Shown piece by piece: positions 53,446 to 61,539 of a stretch of DNA of 64,000 nucleotides. Numbering within the stretch: the first letter of the stretch is position 1; each line of letters begins with the position of its first letter. Source of the stretch: Bacillus_I endophytica_A (GTDB lineage Bacteria; Bacillota; Bacilli; Bacillales; Bacillaceae_H); assembly GCF_026790145.1 (NCBI RefSeq), contig NZ_JALAMS010000012.1, forward strand, positions 1 to 64,000, read 5' to 3'. Below the pieces are notes generated by a model that saw nothing but the letters and a program-made list of their open reading frames with translations, searched no databases and was not told the DNA's origin. A program made the translations under genes and the position numbers.

Positions 53446-53718
53446 ATGAATGATTTCCAAAATGAACTTCAAATGTTGAATGTTGGTGATTTCCAAGCGA
53501 CTCAGGCAGTGACTTGGGATCAAAATCAGTACTATACCGATCAGGATCGACAAATTGCTGGTGTGGGATTTGGTTTTGGCCGATGCTTTAGTTGTTTTAG
53601 ATGCTTTAGCTGTTTTAACTGCTTTAACTGCTTTAACTGCTTTAGTTGCTTCCGTTGCTTTAACTGTTTTAGTTGTTCTCGTTGCTCACGTTGCTCCAGA
53701 TGCAGCGGCGGCAGCTAA
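53446..53718 (+). CDS. TOMM precursor peptide, heterocycloanthracin/sonorensin family
   Basis: Ribosomal precursor of a thiazole/oxazole-modified bacteriocin-like peptide, 90 residues. The leader (1-46) starts MNDFQNELQMLNVGDFQ and continues VTWDQNQYY, the Gln/Asn-rich leader type of the heterocycloanthracin family. The core (47-89) is fourteen Cys-X-X triplets with Cys at every third position from 47 to 86: ten C-F-[S/R/N], then four C-S-[R/G], ending GGS. Cys and Ser are cyclodehydratase substrates. Strong GAGGAGG site. Maturation enzymes lie 158 bp downstream beyond a terminator. Unlike sonorensin-type cores, Phe is the main second residue. Confidence 0.9.
   Translation: MNDFQNELQMLNVGDFQATQAVTWDQNQYYTDQDRQIAGVGFGFGRCFSCFRCFSCFNCFNCFNCFSCFRCFNCFSCSRCSRCSRCSGGS
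53584..53709 (+). repeat. Nine-base tandem repeat encoding Cys-X-X triplets
   Basis: Fourteen 9-bp units, each starting TGC/TGT. Three consecutive units are identical (TGCTTTAAC near 53619-53645). Such tandem DNA can gain or lose units by slippage in frame, changing core length without breaking the gene. Confidence 0.9.
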
Positions 53719-53748
53719 GCCGGTTAATAGTTTATTTTTCTATTTAAG

Positions 53749-53783
53749 AAGGTCCCCTGCATTGTTGCAGGGGTCTTTCTTTA
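53749..53783 (+). terminator. Terminator/attenuator between precursor and maturation genes
   Basis: GGTCCCCTGCA (53751-53761) pairs with TGCAGGGGTC (about 53766-53775) around a 4-nt loop, followed by TTTCTTTAT. It should make precursor mRNA more abundant than enzyme mRNA, with read-through feeding the enzymes. Confidence 0.82.
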
Positions 53784-53876
53784 TAAGATAAGACATAACG
53801 GACAAATTGCTGTACATACGATGATAGTGGTAGTGATATTGAACATTTATGGTCACAAGGGGTAAGGAGGAGAGAG

Positions 53877-55832
53877 ATGACAAATTTGAACCCTTCTATG
53901 CGTCTGAAAGTGAAAAGGGACACGTTCTATCTCCCTGAACCAAACAGAGGTGTGTATTTTCGAAACAACTTAAGTTCATTCCGTATCGAAGGCAGTGGGA
54001 TTGATCAGTGGATTGAAAAGTTGTTACCGATGTTCAATGGGGAGTATACTTTAGGGAATTTGACTAACGGATTGCCTGGACCATACCAGGACCGGGTATA
54101 TGAAATTGCAGAAGTGCTGTATACGAATGGGTATGTTCGAGATTTAAGCCAGGACCTTCCGCATCAATTGTCAGATTATCATCTTAAAAAGCATGCATCT
54201 CAAATTGAATTTGTGGACAATTTAGTTGGTTCTGGGGCGGCCCGTTTTCAAGCTTTTCGTCAGAGCAAAGTGCTGGCAGTTGGCTCTGGTCCTATTTTAA
54301 ATTCATTGGTTTCTTCGTTGATTGAATCCGGTTTGACTAAGGTCCGGGTGCTAATCACAGACGAGGTTCCGACCAATAGACAGAGGTTAAAAGAACTTGT
54401 GGAACATGCACGAAAAATAGACCCAGAGGTTGACTTAAAGGAGATTCCACAAAAGAAGGAGGGGTGGCGAGAAATAGTGAAGCCCTTTGATTCGATTTTG
54501 TATGTGAGTCAGGAGGGAGAACTAGAGGAACTTAGACATCTTCATATAGTTTGCAGGGAAGAGAAGAAAATGTTTCTCCCCGCTATATGTCTGCAACAGG
54601 TAGGCTTAGCAGGTCCATTAGTACATCCAGATTCCGAGGTATGTTGGGAGACAGCGTGGCGCCGTTTACACCATTCTGCCTTATTCAAAAATGAGCAATT
54701 CTCTACCTTCTCTGCCACTCCGGGATCGTTGTTAGCCAATGTGATCGTATTTGAATTGTTTAAAGAGGTTACAGGAGTCATGAGATCGGAACAGAAGAAT
54801 AGGATTTTTCTTCTGGATTTGGATACATTGGAGGGAAACTGGCATTCGATTTTACCTCATCCACTGGTAACAAGCGGTATATCTGCAGAATGGGTTGAAG
54901 ATGTCGGAAGCCGTCTCCAAGTAGGCTTAGAGAAAGTTGAATCAGGTAAATTACTTCTTTATTTCAACCAGTTGACATCAGAGGAATCGGGAATCTTCCA
55001 TATTTGGGAGGAGGGAGATTTAAAGCAGCTTCCGTTAGCTCAGTGCCGCGTTCAGGCAGTCGACCCGTTGTCGGAGGGACCAGCTGAGTTGATGCAAGAC
55101 ATTGTCTGTTCAGGTTTGACTCATGAGGAGGCACGAAGAGAAGCAGGACTAATTGGGATTGAAACGTATGTTTCACGAATGGTCAGTTTGATCGTTAATA
55201 CTCTGCCACTAAATAAAAATGTTGATGGAAGTGTAGTAGTACCGGAGGACATTGTCGGGGTTGGAGCTGGTGAATCTTTTGTGGAAGGTGTTGGCCGTGG
55301 ATTGCAAAAGTGTTTGGCAGGGGAGCTTAGCAAGCAACAACTTAATCAAAAGTATTCCGTTTCTCGAGTACAGTTGAGTGTTATAGAAGATGAGAGATGC
55401 CGGTTCTATTTAGAGGCACTGACTACGATGCAGGGAGCACCAATTATCGGAAGAGGAAAGGAAGTATTCGGTTTTCCTGTAGTATGGGTAGGTACAAAAG
55501 ATGGATGGTATGGCAGTGCAGATTTAAATATAACAATGGCGTTACGGAAGGCATTGCAACAGGCACTTATCAAAGTGCAAAACAAACCGGATTCCTCTAA
55601 TGAACTAGCCTGTGAGGTAACGTCCGTACTTTTGGAAGAGAAAATGCCAATTAGTCTTAGCATTCCTGCATGTGACGAGAGGATACAAGCGGATATCCTA
55701 AAGGAAGCTATGGAAATATTGGAACATAAAGGAAAAAGGGTCTTGGTATTTGAATTAGGGATCGAACCTGTTTTTAAAGAGCAACTAGACGGAGTGTTTG
55801 GTGTTTTGCTGCGAGAGGAGGAATCATATTGA
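53877..55832 (+). CDS. TOMM maturation protein: leader-binding (RRE) plus ThiF-like, F-protein type
   Basis: 651 residues, matching the putative thiazole-containing bacteriocin maturation proteins of Bacillus. The N-terminal 95 residues look like a PqqD-like RiPP recognition element (YFRNNLSSFRIEGSGIDQWIEKLL, then VYEIAEVLYTNGYVRD). A Rossmann-like ThiF region follows (VLAVGSGPILNSLVSSLIESGLTKVRV, about 130-165). The C-terminal half is less characterised. It probably presents the leader to the cyclodehydratase. ATG after AAGGAGGAG. Overlaps the next gene by 4 bp. Base usage is visibly less AT-rich than in the ribosomal genes. Confidence 0.85.
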   Translation: MTNLNPSMRLKVKRDTFYLPEPNRGVYFRNNLSSFRIEGSGIDQWIEKLLPMFNGEYTLGNLTNGLPGPYQDRVYEIAEVLYTNGYVRDLSQDLPHQLSDYHLKKHASQIEFVDNLVGSGAARFQAFRQSKVLAVGSGPILNSLVSSLIESGLTKVRVLITDEVPTNRQRLKELVEHARKIDPEVDLKEIPQKKEGWREIVKPFDSILYVSQEGELEELRHLHIVCREEKKMFLPAICLQQVGLAGPLVHPDSEVCWETAWRRLHHSALFKNEQFSTFSATPGSLLANVIVFELFKEVTGVMRSEQKNRIFLLDLDTLEGNWHSILPHPLVTSGISAEWVEDVGSRLQVGLEKVESGKLLLYFNQLTSEESGIFHIWEEGDLKQLPLAQCRVQAVDPLSEGPAELMQDIVCSGLTHEEARREAGLIGIETYVSRMVSLIVNTLPLNKNVDGSVVVPEDIVGVGAGESFVEGVGRGLQKCLAGELSKQQLNQKYSVSRVQLSVIEDERCRFYLEALTTMQGAPIIGRGKEVFGFPVVWVGTKDGWYGSADLNITMALRKALQQALIKVQNKPDSSNELACEVTSVLLEEKMPISLSIPACDERIQADILKEAMEILEHKGKRVLVFELGIEPVFKEQLDGVFGVLLREEESY

Positions 55833-57775
55833 GTTCCTTCGTGCTGGTTGTCGGAGAAGGGGTGCTGGCGGACCTTGTAAGCGAAGAACTGTCAGCACAC
55901 CATCTAGTTATTCGTAAGCCCAATTTTGAGGAAGGCGTGCCAAAGAATACTGATTTGGCTCTTTTTTTAGATGACGATTGGGAACCCTCTGTTCATCAAA
56001 AGGCGGAAGAAGTGTTACGAAAGACTGGTACTCCCTGGCTCAGAGGCTTCGTTTCATTTGGAGAAGGTGTAGTTGGTCCGCTTGTACGACCAGGTGCAGC
56101 AGGTTGCTCCCAATGTGCGGACATGAGACGTCTCATGGGAGGACGTGATCGCACAGAGATGTGGCAGGTGCAACAGAGGCTGGCTGTGACCGGAGGAATA
56201 GGAAGTGACCCGTGGGCTTCAAGTACCGGCCTTTTGCAAATGGCTTACCTGATTGGGGTTGAAGTACAGAATTTATTACAAGGTAATCAGGCTTATTCGG
56301 AAGGTAAGATATATCTAATTGACTTGAAAACACTGAATAGCTCATGGCATTCTTTTCTGCCGAACCCGTTGTGTTCGGTCTGTGGTCGATTACCCGACGA
56401 TTCACAGACATTAGCCCGAATTTCACTGCAGCCAAGCCCGAAACTCAGTTCCAGTATTTTTCGATGCCGTCAGTTGGGTGAGATGAAAAAAGTTATTGTC
56501 AAAGACTATCTAGATAATCGTACCGGCCTTTTGAATAGTAAAATGTATGACCTAGTGACTCCATTTGCTGATGCGAGTGTTAATCTTCCTATGTTTGCCG
56601 GGGACGAGGGAACAGCTGGCCGGACTCATTCATACGAAGAAAGTGTGCTGACAGCCATTTTAGAGGGATTGGAGCGACACTGCGGTTTAGAGCCACGTGG
56701 CAAACGGACAGTGATCCATGATAGTTTTCGTAACCTGGAAAATCAAGCGCTCAATCCACTGAAGGTAGGCGTACATGCAAAGGAACAATATGCGCAGCCT
56801 AGTTTTCCATTTAAATCGTTCGATCCTGATCGTTCTATTAATTGGGTATGGGGTTATTCGTTGTTAGAAGGGCGTCCAATTCTAGTTCCAGAACTCCTTG
56901 CCTATTACAGTGTTGGATGCGCGTCACAAGGTTTTATCTATGAAACTTCCAATGGATGTGCGCTAGGAGGAAGTTTAGAGGAGGCCATTTTCTACGGAAT
57001 TATGGAAGTGGTCGAACGTGATTCATTCCTGATGACTTGGTACGCGAAGCTGAAACTTCCGCGATTGGATCCTTTTACAGCTGGCGACCAGGAATTAGAA
57101 TTAATGGTCGAACGGATGCGAGCGGTTGCTGGGTATGATTTGTATTTGTATAACTCCACAATGGAACACGGTATTCCAAGTATTTGGGCAATTGCTAAAA
57201 ACAGAAAGGAAAAGGGGTTGAATCTCATCTGTGCGGCCGGAGCTCACCTGGATCCGGTACGGGCGGTGAAAAGCGCAGTTCAAGAGCTTGCTGGTATGAT
57301 GCTGAATCTTGATGAAAAATTTGAGGCGAACCAGGAGGAGTATGAAAGAATGCTGCATGATTCTTCCCTAGTGCGACAGATGGAGGACCACGGCATGCTG
57401 TACGGTTTGCCGCAAGCAGAAGAGCGCTTAAGCTTTTTGCTTGACGACAATGGCCCAATGCGATCTTTTAAAGAGGAGTTTAAGTGGAAGTCAAATCATA
57501 CGGATCTTACCGATGATTTGCAAGACATCCTTCAGGTGTTCCATCAGTTAAACCTTGATGTAGTTATAATAGACCAGACGACACCGGAAACGATACGAAA
57601 CGGATTGTATTGTGTAAAAGTACTGATTCCGGGGATGTTGCCGATGACATTCGGGCATCACCTTACCCGCCTGACGGGTCTTGAGAGGGTATTCCGAGTC
57701 CCCATGGAGCTTGGGTATACGAATAAACCATTAACACCCGAACAATTCAATCCACATCCGCATCCGTTTCCATAA
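55829..57775 (+). CDS. TOMM cyclodehydratase, fused E1-like and YcaO domains (SagD type)
   Basis: ATP-dependent enzyme converting Cys/Ser to azolines by backbone amide phosphorylation. 648 residues. Residues 1-215 are an E1-like partner domain with a likely zinc tetrad (C93, C96, C182, C185). Residues 230-648 are YcaO: Ser/Glu/Arg ATP-Mg motif ESVLTAILEGLERHCG (271-286), a second acidic motif LEEAIFYGIMEVVERDSF, and AVKSAVQELAGM. The C-terminus HPHPFP is the proline-rich tail placed in YcaO active sites. TTG start after GAGGAGGAA, coupled to the gene before. Confidence 0.92.
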   Translation: MSSFVLVVGEGVLADLVSEELSAHHLVIRKPNFEEGVPKNTDLALFLDDDWEPSVHQKAEEVLRKTGTPWLRGFVSFGEGVVGPLVRPGAAGCSQCADMRRLMGGRDRTEMWQVQQRLAVTGGIGSDPWASSTGLLQMAYLIGVEVQNLLQGNQAYSEGKIYLIDLKTLNSSWHSFLPNPLCSVCGRLPDDSQTLARISLQPSPKLSSSIFRCRQLGEMKKVIVKDYLDNRTGLLNSKMYDLVTPFADASVNLPMFAGDEGTAGRTHSYEESVLTAILEGLERHCGLEPRGKRTVIHDSFRNLENQALNPLKVGVHAKEQYAQPSFPFKSFDPDRSINWVWGYSLLEGRPILVPELLAYYSVGCASQGFIYETSNGCALGGSLEEAIFYGIMEVVERDSFLMTWYAKLKLPRLDPFTAGDQELELMVERMRAVAGYDLYLYNSTMEHGIPSIWAIAKNRKEKGLNLICAAGAHLDPVRAVKSAVQELAGMMLNLDEKFEANQEEYERMLHDSSLVRQMEDHGMLYGLPQAEERLSFLLDDNGPMRSFKEEFKWKSNHTDLTDDLQDILQVFHQLNLDVVIIDQTTPETIRNGLYCVKVLIPGMLPMTFGHHLTRLTGLERVFRVPMELGYTNKPLTPEQFNPHPHPFP

Positions 57776-57796
57776 GCAGTGATTAGGAGGTAGAGG

Positions 57797-59374
57797 ATGA
57801 GTCTGGAAGAATTTCTATACAATCTGCATTTTGATATTGATAAGGCAAATCAGCCGAACTGGGAAGCAGATTGGGAGGATGCACCGCTTGCATATAAGCT
57901 CTATCGTGGGTTACCGGTTGTTCCACTGTCCACGGAAGTACCGCTGACGCTTACTGGAGGAGAACCTCCCGCAAGATTGGACCTTAATAGAGTCGGTCAT
58001 TTTCTCTGGTATGTATTTGGTTTTACTCAATTGAGCCAATCAGCCTTTCCAATGGATTCCACGGAGCAAGATTCCTATCCTTTACAGTCGTATCGGCGGT
58101 TTGCTCCTTCAGGTGGAGCGTTGTACCCTAATGAATTGTACGTATATTTGAAGGTGGAGGGACTTCCTGATGGGGTCTACCATTATGATGTAGCACACCA
58201 TAGCCTGGTATTGCTGAGGGAAGGGAATTTCGATTCCTATTTAGCCAGAGCTCTAGGCAATCGGTGTGACATCTCCTCGTGTTTTGGTATTGTCTTTGTG
58301 TCGACAATGTTCTGGAAAAATTTCTTTAAATACAACAACTTTGCGTACCGACTCCAAGGGTTGGATGCTGGTGTGCTGCTTGGACAGCTAATGGAGGTAG
58401 CGAAACGGTTTGGCTTCGCCTCAGGGGTGTACTTTCAATTTCTTGATACCGCAATCAATCATCTGCTTGGACTATCCGAGCAAGAGGAGAGCATATATAG
58501 TGTAATCCCACTATCGGTGGAAGCCACCATTTGGTCTCCTAACGGAAGGAACCTATACGAAAATATTATATCGGAGGAATTGAGAAAAGAGCTACCAGCG
58601 ATTCAACCAGAACATTTCGAGAGGTCACTTAGTGTTAAAGAATATCCGATGATAACTGCAATGAACGCAGCTTCTAAGCTGGATTCCACACGTTCATTTC
58701 GGGTGATGGGGGGGAGGGGAACTGCAGAACGTGTGGATCCCGCGGTGGCATTGCCTCACATAGAGCCTCTGTCATATGATCTGGCCGAGGCCTGCAGAAA
58801 TCGGTTTTCTCCCGACATGGATTTCGTGTTGGGGATGGTGAGTCAACAACAACTGGCCACCCTTTTCCGAGAAGCAACGGCTTCTTTTTCATACCGAAAT
58901 GACTTAGATGAAGCATATAGGAGTAACGTCCCTCGTGTAACAATTTACAGTTGTTTATATAATGTTGAAGGTATTTCAAATGGGGCGTACTATTATGACA
59001 GCACGAAGCACATGTTAAGAGAAATATGCCCAGGAGACCATCGACTCCATTTACAGACTGGGATGTCTCTGGATAATGTGAATTTGCTCGAGATACCGCT
59101 TTGCCTGCATGTGGCTGGGGACAAGGAATTTTATAAAGCAGAATTAGGATACAGGGGCTACCGAATCCAACAGATGGAAGCAGGCATGCTCGTGCAACGA
59201 TTGCTTTTGGCAGCACAAGCTCTCGGGATGGGAGGGCATCCGCTTCTTGGATTTGACGCGAATTTGAATGATGAACTCTATAAAATGGATCAACAAGGAA
59301 AGACCAGCCTAATCCAAATTCCAATTGGTCCCTATCGCCCTCGTCCGTGGCTGAGGGGAAGTTTGCACAGCTAA
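57797..59374 (+). CDS. SagB-type azoline dehydrogenase, tandem nitroreductase domains
   Basis: FMN enzyme expected to oxidise thiazolines/oxazolines to thiazoles/oxazoles. 525 residues, about twice a single nitroreductase domain. The first half keeps the FMN-binding segment RRFAPSGGALYPNELYVYL, then GVYHYD and RLQGLDAGVLLGQLMEVAKRFGF. The second half repeats the plan (NGAYYYD, RIQQMEAGMLVQRLLLAAQALGM) but has no clear PSGGxxYP, so it may be structural. Follows the YcaO gene by 21 bp with TTAGGAGGT. A terminator follows, closing the cluster. Confidence 0.9.
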   Translation: MSLEEFLYNLHFDIDKANQPNWEADWEDAPLAYKLYRGLPVVPLSTEVPLTLTGGEPPARLDLNRVGHFLWYVFGFTQLSQSAFPMDSTEQDSYPLQSYRRFAPSGGALYPNELYVYLKVEGLPDGVYHYDVAHHSLVLLREGNFDSYLARALGNRCDISSCFGIVFVSTMFWKNFFKYNNFAYRLQGLDAGVLLGQLMEVAKRFGFASGVYFQFLDTAINHLLGLSEQEESIYSVIPLSVEATIWSPNGRNLYENIISEELRKELPAIQPEHFERSLSVKEYPMITAMNAASKLDSTRSFRVMGGRGTAERVDPAVALPHIEPLSYDLAEACRNRFSPDMDFVLGMVSQQQLATLFREATASFSYRNDLDEAYRSNVPRVTIYSCLYNVEGISNGAYYYDSTKHMLREICPGDHRLHLQTGMSLDNVNLLEIPLCLHVAGDKEFYKAELGYRGYRIQQMEAGMLVQRLLLAAQALGMGGHPLLGFDANLNDELYKMDQQGKTSLIQIPIGPYRPRPWLRGSLHS

Positions 59375-59473
59375 TTAAGGTATAGGGCGATATTTACTTA
59401 GTTATAGGTTAAGAAAACTACTCCCATTAAAGTATCCACATATTTAACATAAAATAAAATGATATCCATATTT

Positions 59474-59512
59474 AAAACAGCACTCCACCATCTGGAAAGT
59501 GCTGTTTTTTTA
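59474..59512 (+). terminator. Terminator after the TOMM cluster
   Basis: AAAACAGCACT (59475-59485) pairs with AGTGCTGTTTT (about 59498-59508), followed by a T run. Ends the dehydrogenase transcript. Confidence 0.85.
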
Positions 59513-60046
59513 AAAACTTGGTTTTAAGAGGGAAAGACAGTGGAGTTATTTAGAACAAACGATTTACTCAAGTAGATTTATAGAGGATTGACTAATCGTC
59601 TATGAAAAAACTGATCAGTAATCAATCCTAATTAACGGATAACATCGAATTCTCTTTTAATATATAAATAAAAAAACGTAAAAATACGGTCTTTTTCTCG
59701 GATTTCCGAGGAAGGGTTTTTGTTTATTTAAATAAATTTCTTTTCTTTAACAATGTATGCAATGGTATTAAAAACTAGCCGCTGTTTCTCTAACTACAAA
59801 TTATTATTTTAAAACACGTGAGTATATTGCTTTTTTATTGGCACATGAGGCCTTATTATTAAGATTACAGTGTTAATTAGAATAAACAAAAGGAGAAATT
59901 CAACATACATTTTATTTAAGACAAGTACAGAATCTATGAATACTCTTTCCAATACATATAAGTTATTGCTACTTGGTCTGTAAATACAGTTGTTAGGGCT
60001 TATGTACAAGATAATATAAAGGTTAAATAACATAAGGAGAAGAATC
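59513..60046. other. Gene-poor AT-rich spacer
   Basis: Besides the rpsI-tail copy, this gap has a GGATTG/CAATCC inverted repeat (about 59585-59629) without a T tail, and low-complexity AT sequence. A hydrophobic minus-strand frame (60057-59809) lacks a convincing start. No other feature is supported. Confidence 0.5.
59675..59725 (+). repeat. Degraded second copy of the rpsI 3' end and terminator
   Basis: ACGTAAAAATACGGTCTT (59676-59693) matches rpsI at 52588-52606 with one A fewer. It joins directly to TTTCTCGGATTTCCGAGGAAGGGTTTTT, a variant of the rpsI terminator at 52676-52703. The rpsI codons between the two parts are missing. The copy can still fold as a terminator (CTCGG/CCGAG plus T tract). 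Confidence 0.65.
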
Positions 60047-60397
60047 GTGGTGAGCAAAATTATAGAAGATGAACATTATTATAATAACTGCTACAAAGTT
60101 ATAGACGATATATTAGAATTTGAACGAGTATATATGGTGGATGAATACCAATTTAATAAAAAGACGTATGAAATGCTAGGGAAGATATACAAGAGCTTGC
60201 CATGTTATTTAAGAGATCACGTTGATTCCCCTCATTGGTATGGTTGTGAAGAGAAAGGGGATCCATATTTTATTAGTGTTTCATTTGAAATGTCTGGACT
60301 ACAGTTCTGGGGGAAAGTGCCCATCACACAATTTTCACAATGGGAAAAAGCTTTGCATAAGGGGATAGAAGACTTTCCTTTTAAATATCAAGTATAA
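60047..60397 (+). CDS. Small protein of unknown function
   Basis: 116 residues, soluble, rich in Tyr, Glu and Asp (MVSKIIEDEHYYNNCYKVIDDILEF; PHWYGCEEKGDPYFISVSFEMSGLQFWGKVP). I do not recognise a family. The start is GTG with AAGGAGA seven bases upstream. A second GTG three bases on is also possible. It lies between the TOMM cluster and a monooxygenase, 30 bp before the latter, and may be co-transcribed with it. A protective or accessory role for the TOMM product is conceivable but unsupported. Confidence 0.7.
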   Translation: MVSKIIEDEHYYNNCYKVIDDILEFERVYMVDEYQFNKKTYEMLGKIYKSLPCYLRDHVDSPHWYGCEEKGDPYFISVSFEMSGLQFWGKVPITQFSQWEKALHKGIEDFPFKYQV

Positions 60398-60427
60398 AGA
60401 CCGTGATTCTGAAGGAGGATACGATAA

Positions 60428-61477
60428 ATGGAGATAGGAATTAGTACCTTTGTAGAAACAACTCCAGATGTAAGGACAGGAGAAGTAATTAGTCATGCAC
60501 AACGTATTCGAGAAGTAGTAGAGGAAATTGTTCTGGCAGACCAAGTTGGATTAGACGTATTTGGGGTAGGAGAGCATCATCGTGAAGACTATGCTGCTTC
60601 TTCTCCTGCTGTTGTATTGGCAGCAGCGGCTTCACAGACCAAGAATATTCGCTTAACAAGCGCTGTTACTGTTCTTTCCTCAGCAGATCCTGTTCGCGTT
60701 TTTCAAGACTTTGCAACGCTTGATGGCATTTCAAATGGGCGTGCTGAGATTATGGCAGGGAGAGGGTCTTTTATTGAGTCATTTCCGCTCTTTGGTTATG
60801 ATTTAAGAGATTATGAAGAACTGTTTGATGAAAAGCTAGATTTGCTTTTAAAGCTACAAACGTCTGAGAAGATTACATGGAGCGGAAAGCATAGACCAGC
60901 TATTGAGAATTTAGGTGTCTACCCAAGGCCTGTCCAAAAACCGTTACCAATTTGGATTGGAAGTGGAGGAAACCAAGAGTCTGTTATAAGAGCAGGGCTT
61001 CTTGGGCTTCCACTTGTGTTGGCGATTATCGGGGGCAGCCCGCTTCATTTTGCTCCGCTTGTGGAGCTATATAAAAAAGCAGCAGAGCATGCAGGTCATG
61101 ACTCATCCAAATTAAAAGTAGCTTCCCATTCTCATGGGTTTATTGCAGATGATACAGAAACAGCTGCTGATAAGTTTTTCCCTCCTACACAATATGCGAT
61201 GAACAAGCTTGGAAAAGAACGTGGCTGGGGACCTTATAACCGCTCAAGCTTCGATGCGGCCCGAAGCTTTGAAGGAGCTCTTTACGTAGGGGATACAGAT
61301 ACAGTAGCGGAGAAAATTATTCATCTTCGTAAGAATGTTGGAATAGAACGCTTTATGCTTCATGTTCCAGTTGGGACAATGCCACATGAAGACGTTATGA
61401 GAGCCATTGAGCTCCTAGGGACAAGAGTAGCGCCGAAAGTGAAGGAAGAGGTTGCGCGCTGGGAATCAGTCCAATAA
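60428..61477 (+). CDS. LLM-class flavin-dependent (luciferase-like) monooxygenase
   Basis: 349-residue TIM-barrel flavoprotein of the bacterial luciferase-like superfamily. It starts MEIGISTFVETTPDVRTG, and has GLDVFGVGEHHREDYAASSP, the SAVTVLSSADPVRVFQDFATLD strand-helix, and PLPIWIGSGGNQESVIRAG near the FMN phosphate site. The substrate cannot be told from sequence. Good GAAGGAGGA site. Its 3' end faces the convergent NB-ARC gene through a shared terminator. Codon use resembles the housekeeping genes more than the TOMM genes. Confidence 0.88.
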   Translation: MEIGISTFVETTPDVRTGEVISHAQRIREVVEEIVLADQVGLDVFGVGEHHREDYAASSPAVVLAAAASQTKNIRLTSAVTVLSSADPVRVFQDFATLDGISNGRAEIMAGRGSFIESFPLFGYDLRDYEELFDEKLDLLLKLQTSEKITWSGKHRPAIENLGVYPRPVQKPLPIWIGSGGNQESVIRAGLLGLPLVLAIIGGSPLHFAPLVELYKKAAEHAGHDSSKLKVASHSHGFIADDTETAADKFFPPTQYAMNKLGKERGWGPYNRSSFDAARSFEGALYVGDTDTVAEKIIHLRKNVGIERFMLHVPVGTMPHEDVMRAIELLGTRVAPKVKEEVARWESVQ

Positions 61478-61486
61478 AGAATGTTC

Positions 61487-61539
61487 AAAATACACATATA
61501 AGGGATGGCTAGATGCCATCCCTTATATGTGTATTTTTT
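61487..61539. terminator. Bidirectional terminator between convergent genes
   Basis: A perfect 23-bp stem (61487-61509 with 61515-61537) and a 5-nt loop, ending in T on the plus strand and in T on the minus strand after the A-rich left arm. The minus-strand gene's last codons and stop (61509-61511) lie inside it. Confidence 0.93.

Noticed and set aside
53584..53709. CRISPR-like tandem repeats
   Set aside because: Units are 9 bp with no spacers and encode the Cys-X-X core. No cas genes are near.
53555..53791. Alternate-frame 78-codon product over the precursor core (Ala/Leu/Val repeats)
   Set aside because: It is the second reading frame of the nine-base repeat, lacks a ribosome binding site and continues through the terminator.
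58674..59324. 216-codon minus-strand frame
   Set aside because: It lies wholly within the SagB-type dehydrogenase gene, antisense, and resembles no protein. It follows from codon bias on the sense strand.
59809..60057. Hydrophobic 82-codon frame on the minus strand
   Set aside because: It overlaps the start of the gene at 60047, has no ribosome binding site, and its hydrophobicity is what AT-rich noncoding DNA produces.
60047..61477. Assigning the 116-residue protein and the monooxygenase to the TOMM pathway
   Set aside because: Both lie beyond the cluster terminator and beyond the duplicated rpsI tail, and flavin monooxygenases of this class are common housekeeping-type genes. Proximity alone is not enough.
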